Shown: positions 60,006-64,000 of the stretch, in pieces | Layout: each line of letters opens with the position of its first letter | Numbering within the stretch: the stretch's first letter is position 1 | Source: Dehalococcoidia bacterium | GTDB taxonomy: Bacteria > Chloroflexota > Dehalococcoidia > SpSt-223 | Reading direction: 5' to 3' | Assembly: GCA_025054935.1 (NCBI GenBank) | Contig: JANWZD010000001.1 | Span: 62,001 to 126,000 of the forward strand | DNA length: 64,000 bases | The notes under the pieces: model-generated | Told to the model about the DNA's origin: nothing | Seen by the model: only the letters and a program-made list of their open reading frames with translations | Database searches by the model: none | Program-made: the position numbers and the translations under genes

Positions 60006-61223
60006 CTAGCGCAGGCGTAACCGCTCAAGGATACCCCGAGACGGACCGACGACCTCGGGAAGAGAAGAGGGACGGCGTGACGAGGGATGAAGGCGGCTGA
60101 GTAAGTCGTGAGCGGCTTCGTCGTCGGGTGCGAGGGTGAGGGCGCGGTCGAGCGCCTGGGCCGCCTCCTCTCGCCGACCGAGGTCAAGCAGAGCCGCCGC
60201 GAGCGCGGTGAAGCATTCGGCGGTGGCGTGGGGGCTGCGGCACGCCTCGCGAAACTGCTCGACGGCCGCGCCGGTCCGTCCGCAGGCGTGAAGCACGCGT
60301 CCGAGCCGGAGGCGGAGCGTCGGGTCGTCGCCTTGGCGCTCAATCGCTCGTAAATACGCCGCCGCAGCCTCGTCGAACCGCTGTGCCGACTCGTATGCCT
60401 CGGCAAGCTTAACTTGGAATTCAATCACGGTCGGATTGCGGTCGGCGACAACCCGCCACTCTCGCACGGCAGCATCCACATGGCCCTGGTCGAGAAGGAG
60501 GTCGGCGAGAGCAAGCCGCACTTCATCGAGGGTCGGATCGCTCTCGAGGGCGCGGCGATAGGCGCGTTCGGCCTCGTCAAGGCGGCCGGCTTCGGCGGCG
60601 AGTACGCCGAGATTCGCGTGCGCTTCGGCGTGGTCGGGCTGGAGGAGCAGCATCCGGCGGTAGACCCGTTCGGCATCGTGCGGCCGCTCGTCGCGATAGT
60701 AGGCGACCCCGAGCAGCGCAAGTGCCTCCAGTGAGGACGGGTCGAGCTGGGCAGCTTCGTTTGCCGCGAGGATGGTTTCAACGAGGTCGCCCGCCGCGAG
60801 AGAGCGGCGCGCTTGCTCAAGCAGCGCATCGACACGCTGGTCTTTCCGGGGCGCTTGGGATGCCGCGTCGGTCGGCGGTGGAGCAGGCGGGGGGTCGGGC
60901 GGCCTCCTCGTCTCCTTCGGGAGGCGGAGGTCGGCGGCGGGCTCGCTGCCGGCGCGCTCTTCGAGGCGGCCGCAGCGGGCGCGCGCCCAGGCGAGGCCAG
61001 CCGTGGCTCGCGGATCGGTCGGGTCGAGGGCATGCGCGCGGCCAATCAGGGCGAGCGACTCGACCGGGTCGGCGACGATCGCTCCCAGCCACAGCAGGGC
61101 ATCTCGCGACTCGCTGTCGAGGGAGAGGGCAAGGCGCAGCACCGCCTCGGCTTCAACGCGCGCGCCGAGCCGCGCGAGGAGCTTTCCGCCATCGACGAGC
61201 GCTCGGAGATTCGGGAGGGTCAC
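60006..61223 (-). CDS. tetratricopeptide-repeat protein
   Basis: A 405-residue protein made mostly of TPR helices, a protein-protein interaction scaffold. Some eight or more repeats can be seen, for example LGVAYYRDERPHDAERVYRR, NLGVLAAEAGRLDEAERAYR, KLAEAYESAQRFDEAAAAYL and ALAAALLDLGRREEAAQALD. A proline-rich linker near residue 105 separates a first pair from the rest. No signal peptide or catalytic domain is seen. GTG 61223 overlaps the methyltransferase stop (GTGA); a longer frame to 61547 only mirrors that gene. Confidence 0.87.
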   Translation of the reverse strand: MTLPNLRALVDGGKLLARLGARVEAEAVLRLALSLDSESRDALLWLGAIVADPVESLALIGRAHALDPTDPRATAGLAWARARCGRLEERAGSEPAADLRLPKETRRPPDPPPAPPPTDAASQAPRKDQRVDALLEQARRSLAAGDLVETILAANEAAQLDPSSLEALALLGVAYYRDERPHDAERVYRRMLLLQPDHAEAHANLGVLAAEAGRLDEAERAYRRALESDPTLDEVRLALADLLLDQGHVDAAVREWRVVADRNPTVIEFQVKLAEAYESAQRFDEAAAAYLRAIERQGDDPTLRLRLGRVLHACGRTGAAVEQFREACRSPHATAECFTALAAALLDLGRREEAAQALDRALTLAPDDEAAHDLLSRLHPSSRRPSSLPEVVGPSRGILERLRLR

Positions 61224-61981
61224 CGCGCTCGCCCCCGACGCGCGATGACGATCAGGCGCGGACTGTCGCTCTCGAGCGGAGAGAGATCGTAGTCGCCGTA
61301 CCACCCTTCCGGCGTGAAGCCGCTCAGCCGAAGCAGGAGGTCGACCTCGTTGCGGAAGAAGTAGCGCAGGCGGAGTTCGCCTCCAACCCGCCGGACGGGC
61401 TGCTCGGCCGACCAGCGGTCGTAGGTGAGACGGAGCGTCTGGACCTGAGCGATTTCGTCCACTGTTCGCGCGACGAGCTTTTGAACGTAGTCGCTCCCGA
61501 TCGAACGCGTCCACGCATGGAGAACGAGGCTCTCCTCCCGCACCCACGTTCCCGGGTCGGCTGCGGCGAGGTCGATCACCAGCCTGCCGCGTCGTGTCAG
61601 AAGCCGGCGCACCTGGCGGAGCGCGGTGAGCTGCTCCTCGACGGTGAGGAGATGAGCGAACGTGTCGAGCGCAAAGATCGCGAGCCCCACCGGCTCGGCG
61701 AAAGGCAGATGCGCAGCATCTCCCGCGAGGTAGCGCACTGTCGGGAGGGCAGCGCTCCGTCGGCGGGCCGCGGCGAGCATGGCAGGAGACGGGTCAACCC
61801 CAATCACCGAGAAGCCGCGGCGCGCCAAGGCGTCGGCGACCCGGCCAGTGCCGCAGCCAACCTCGAGCACCGGTCCGCCGGTTCGGCGCGCCAACGCTTC
61901 GTAGAGGTCGATATCGTCTTCGAACCCCTCGTGCTCAAGGTCATACATCTCGACGAGGTCGGCGTACGGGTCGGCGCTCAT
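61220..61981 (-). CDS. SAM-dependent class I methyltransferase
   Basis: A 253-residue methyltransferase: PVLEVGCGTGRVADALARRG (motif I), FSVIGVDPSPAMLAAARRRS, YLAGDAAHLPFAEPVGLAIF and GRLVIDLAAADPGTW. The last part (YFFRNEVDLLLRLSGFTPEG) is as in glycine/sarcosine or small-molecule methyltransferases. The substrate is unknown. ATG 61981 overlaps the stop of the small membrane-protein gene (ATGA), making a unit: membrane protein, methyltransferase, TPR protein. Confidence 0.9.
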   Translation of the reverse strand: MSADPYADLVEMYDLEHEGFEDDIDLYEALARRTGGPVLEVGCGTGRVADALARRGFSVIGVDPSPAMLAAARRRSAALPTVRYLAGDAAHLPFAEPVGLAIFALDTFAHLLTVEEQLTALRQVRRLLTRRGRLVIDLAAADPGTWVREESLVLHAWTRSIGSDYVQKLVARTVDEIAQVQTLRLTYDRWSAEQPVRRVGGELRLRYFFRNEVDLLLRLSGFTPEGWYGDYDLSPLESDSPRLIVIARRGRAR

Positions 61982-62349
61982 AGCTCGTTCCGCGGCCACA
62001 ACACGTACTCGGCCAGGATGACGATGCACAGCCCGGTGACAAGCGTCAGCGGGCCGACCAGCCGCATGCTTTGAAGCCCGGCAAGCCCCGCCACGTACAG
62101 GCCGGCTGGGATCGCCAAGATGGCGGAGCGGGCGATGCCGAGCGGCTGGTGGCGGGCAAGCGAGATCAACTCGAACGCCGAGGCCACGAGCAGCCACGCC
62201 GCCACTGCCAGCACGGTGATGAACAGCACGAGATTGACGTAATCATCAGGCTGGAGCCAGAAGACGATCGCTGTCGCGCCGCTGCCGGCCGCGACCGTCG
62301 CAAGCGGCAGCGCGGCGTGCCGAGCGATGTTCTGCCAACTCACCTGCAT
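61978..62349 (-). CDS. small four-helix membrane protein of unknown function
   Basis: A 123-residue protein with four hydrophobic helices (ATVAAGSGATAIVFWLQP; LVLFITVLAVAAWLLVASAF; SAILAIPAGLYVAGLAGL; LVGPLTLVTGLCIVILAEY). No family is recognised. ATG 62349 is preferred over ATG 62370 because TATACT ends 7 nt before it, which fits a leaderless transcript; the longer start would lie upstream of that promoter. The stop overlaps the methyltransferase start. Confidence 0.72.
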   Translation of the reverse strand: MQVSWQNIARHAALPLATVAAGSGATAIVFWLQPDDYVNLVLFITVLAVAAWLLVASAFELISLARHQPLGIARSAILAIPAGLYVAGLAGLQSMRLVGPLTLVTGLCIVILAEYVLWPRNEL

Positions 62350-62356
62350 GGCTGCC

Positions 62357-62362
62357 AGTATA
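62357..62362 (-). promoter_or_regulatory. -10 box for a leaderless membrane-protein transcript
   Basis: TATACT on the minus strand, then 7 nt and ATG 62349, without a Shine-Dalgarno. It decides the start codon of the gene. Confidence 0.45.
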
Positions 62363-62444
62363 GCGAGCAAGCGGGCGGGCCGGAAGCAGATGGCAGATCA
62401 CGGGATCATCGCCTACTATTGAGCAGCCCCCTGGGGACGGGAAC

Positions 62445-63071
62445 ATGGCGACGATCACGACCCATACCGGCGATGACGGAACGACCGGCCTGCTCGGTCC
62501 GGAGCGTGTCTCCAAGGATGATCCGCGCATCGAAGCGCTCGGCGCCCTCGATGAGGCCCAGTCGGCGCTCGGCTTTGCGCGCGCTTTCGCTCGGCCGGCA
62601 GCAGCCGAGCGTCTGCTTGCCATCCAGCGCGCGCTCTATCGGCTGATGGGCGAGCTCTCCACGAGCGGTCAGCCGAATGGCGATCAGATCGCGCGCGAGT
62701 ATGACTTGTGGACGACCGTCGAGCAGGTCGAAGCGCTGGAGCGCGACATTCTTGCGTGGCGAGAAGCTGCGCCGAGCCAGTTCATCATCCCGGGCGACTC
62801 GCCCTTCGACGGCGCCCTGCATCTCGGCCGGGCGCTGGTGCGGCGCGCCGAGCGGCGGGTGGTCACCCTTGACCGGGCGGGGCTGCTCGCCAATCCGCAG
62901 TCGCTCCGCTACCTGAACCGTCTTTCAGATTGGCTCTACCTTTTCGCGCAGCAGGAAGCGTCGCGCCCGCCCCTCATCGCTCGGGAGCGTTCTCGGCGCG
63001 GAAAGAAGGAGCGAGGCTCCGACCAGCCCGCCTCCTCTGCGGCGAGCCCGACCGACGACCGCCGCTCCTGA
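62445..63071 (+). CDS. cob(I)alamin adenosyltransferase (PduO/MMAB type)
   Basis: Transfers adenosyl from ATP to cob(I)alamin to make coenzyme B12. The 208-residue protein has the family landmarks: THTGDDGTTGLLGPERVSKD with the ATP loop, ALGALDEAQSALGFARAF, FIIPGDSPFDGALHLGRALV, VRRAERRVV and RYLNRLSDWLYLFAQ. A charged, Ser-rich tail of about 30 residues follows and is unusual. It very likely serves the methylmalonyl-CoA mutase encoded at the left end of the window. Divergent from the membrane-protein gene. Confidence 0.94.
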   Translation: MATITTHTGDDGTTGLLGPERVSKDDPRIEALGALDEAQSALGFARAFARPAAAERLLAIQRALYRLMGELSTSGQPNGDQIAREYDLWTTVEQVEALERDILAWREAAPSQFIIPGDSPFDGALHLGRALVRRAERRVVTLDRAGLLANPQSLRYLNRLSDWLYLFAQQEASRPPLIARERSRRGKKERGSDQPASSAASPTDDRRS

Positions 63072-63376
63072 CCAGTCGGCTGGCGCTTCTCTCTGCCCAG
63101 CTGTGCGCGATAGCCCCATTGCCACAAAGAAGCTGCCCCGCGCGGAGATCAGTCGGATGAGGGCGGTCGATCGGCGGCCGCCTTCGAGTGCGCGTGGAAA
63201 CGGCTCGGCTGGGGGTGCTGGGGGGCCGGGAGCGGTCAGTGGTCCGCGCTTTGCGCCTGCTTCTCTTCGGGTGCCGTCTAGGTCGGCGCGCCTGCGCTTC
63301 CGGTAGCCAGGCGGGCGACCGCTCGCGAACGGCGGTCACTGCCGAGCGCGGCGCAGGCGCGCCCCGCCGGAGCCGC
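63072..63376. other. intergenic region with a large inverted repeat
   Basis: About 305 nt between the convergent adenosyltransferase gene and the unknown gene at 63377. No gene-like frame is seen. Its right part holds the 13-bp inverted repeat described separately (63285-63363). Nothing else is recognisable. Confidence 0.5.
63285..63363. repeat. 13-bp perfect inverted repeat with an inner stem
   Basis: GGCGCGCCTGCGC (63285-63297) and its exact complement GCGCAGGCGCGCC (63351-63363) enclose 53 nt in which GACCGC (63317-63322) and GCGGTC (63332-63337) form a second stem. It lies 14 nt beyond the stop of the unknown leftward gene and between convergent genes. Confidence 0.65.
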
Positions 63377-63859
63377 TCAGGGGGCGAGGACCCACTCTGC
63401 GGGGAGGCGGTAGCGGTGAATGCGCGTTGTCTTGCCGGAGGCATCCAATTCGCGCACGATGCCGACCCGCTGGATGTCCTGATACGTGTTCTGGATCTGG
63501 ACGATGCGCTTCGCGGTGAGATTGAAGATGACCGCCCCCGCTGCTACCGGCTTCAGACTGGCATCCCGCGTCCGGTCGTCTACCACCCGAAAGACGGGGA
63601 CCTCATGGTCGCGCAGGAAATCGAGAGCGGCGTGAATGCGGCTGTAATTGCCCGGCAGGTTGTGCTCGTCGAAGACCGCGAGCCCCGCTTCTACATAGCT
63701 TCCGATATTCGCCCCATATTGGTCGGCAATGGCGAGCAGCTCGCTCAAAGTCGTCGGGTTGCGCGAGCAGGCGGCGACGAGGGGGATGAGGGCAGCACAC
63801 GGGCCGATAAAGCTGACCCGGCCGCTCTGGTCGACCACGGTGTACCGCATGACATTCAT
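63377..63859 (-). CDS. unknown 160-residue protein
   Basis: I do not recognise this family. It looks like a soluble, compact alpha/beta protein. The N-terminal part (YTVVDQSGRVSFIGPCAALI; NPTTLSELLAIADQYGANIG) reads like a domain with strands and short helices, and the C-terminal part (GAVIFNLTAKRIVQIQNTYQ, TTRIHRYRLPAEWVLAP) like a beta-sheet. ATG 63859 follows a perfect TATAAT by 10 nt; the leader would be only a few bases. It is 22 nt after the stop of an upstream membrane-protein gene. Confidence 0.72.
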   Translation of the reverse strand: MNVMRYTVVDQSGRVSFIGPCAALIPLVAACSRNPTTLSELLAIADQYGANIGSYVEAGLAVFDEHNLPGNYSRIHAALDFLRDHEVPVFRVVDDRTRDASLKPVAAGAVIFNLTAKRIVQIQNTYQDIQRVGIVRELDASGKTTRIHRYRLPAEWVLAP

Positions 63860-63869
63860 GCTGCCTTCG

Positions 63870-63875
63870 ATTATA
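63870..63875 (-). promoter_or_regulatory. -10 box (TATAAT) for the unknown gene at 63377-63859
   Basis: A consensus TATAAT on the minus strand within the 22-nt gap between two leftward genes, 10 nt before ATG 63859. It suggests separate, nearly leaderless transcription. Confidence 0.45.
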
Positions 63876-63881
63876 GGCGGA

Positions 63882-64000
63882 CTAGGGCTTGGTCGCCTCG
63901 GGGTTGCGCATTCCGCGCCACAAAATTGCTATCCCGAGGGGAAGAACAGGGAAGAGCACCGTGGCGTGGGCGACAAACGCGTAGGCGGTGGCCGTGTCGT
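63882..64000 (-). CDS. membrane protein C-terminal fragment (possible UPF0104/flippase-like)
   Basis: Only the last 38 codons lie inside the window, read from the right edge to TAG at 63884-63882. They encode a hydrophobic helix, AYAFVAHATVLFPVLPLGIA, then ILWRGMRNPEATKP. A final helix of the form ALxxHxxxxLPVxxLG is typical of UPF0104/lysylphosphatidylglycerol-synthase-type membrane proteins, but the fragment is too short to be sure. Confidence 0.5.
   Translation of the reverse strand, partial: DTATAYAFVAHATVLFPVLPLGIAILWRGMRNPEATKP

Overview
The window is a 64-kb piece of a GC-rich bacterial chromosome (no rRNA, phage, insertion sequence or CRISPR seen). The gene content fits a Chloroflexota-like bacterium: FHA-fused ABC transporter, split B12-dependent methylmalonyl-CoA mutase, many multipass GT-C glycosyltransferases with soluble tails, secreted proteins ending in a short repeat-like motif, and promoter -10 boxes placed 6-10 nt before start codons. 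That assignment is inference, not proof.

Layout. 1-1116: the end of the methylmalonyl-CoA mutase large subunit, methylmalonyl-CoA epimerase and the mutase B12-binding subunit; the matching cobalamin adenosyltransferase lies at the other end (62445-63071). 1472-3070: a blue-copper lipoprotein and recF. 3179-4781: a broken amidohydrolase next to a palindromic repeat cluster. 4782-8369: a nitrilase-family amidase, argH and argG. 8499-9353: a decayed surface-protein pseudogene. 9566-18004: SbcC-like ATPase, then a leftward block of mazG, a VOC protein, an enoyl-CoA hydratase, an orphan substrate-binding lipoprotein and a divergent ClC channel with CBS and RCK-C domains. 18110-20438: molybdenum-cofactor maturation genes (MocA-like, two XdhC-like) and a DUF402 protein, all overlapping. 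20512-23692: an HlyD-type adaptor and a secreted beta-propeller protein.

23902-26256 is the most interesting locus: a normal queuosine tRNA-guanine transglycosylase (tgt), a 94-residue unknown protein and a second TGT-fold protein that keeps the zinc site but has lost the catalytic aspartates. The three genes overlap. This looks like a bacterial counterpart of the eukaryotic QTRT1/QTRT2 pair.

26349-32164: glnA, hslU (no hslV beside it) and a triple-FHA ABC transporter. 32166-47433: envelope and surface genes (two GT-C enzymes, a GT2, lipoprotein, KimA-like permease, RmlC, secreted proteins, methyltransferases, a FIST sensor protein). 47817-48791: an unrecognised gene with more A/T than its surroundings. 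49058-49132: tRNA-Gly. 49183-53090: acetyltransferase, long-chain polyprenyl synthase, TatD and metG. 53240-58302: a coupled GT-C/secreted glycosidase-like pair. 58355-62370: family-4 uracil-DNA glycosylase with a terminal clamp-binding motif, plsX, a TPR protein, a methyltransferase and a small membrane protein. 63377-64000: an unknown gene and the end of a membrane protein.

The genes are mostly tight, overlapping and in short operons (ATGA, GTGA and TGATG junctions recur). All calls come from reading the sequence; no database search was run.
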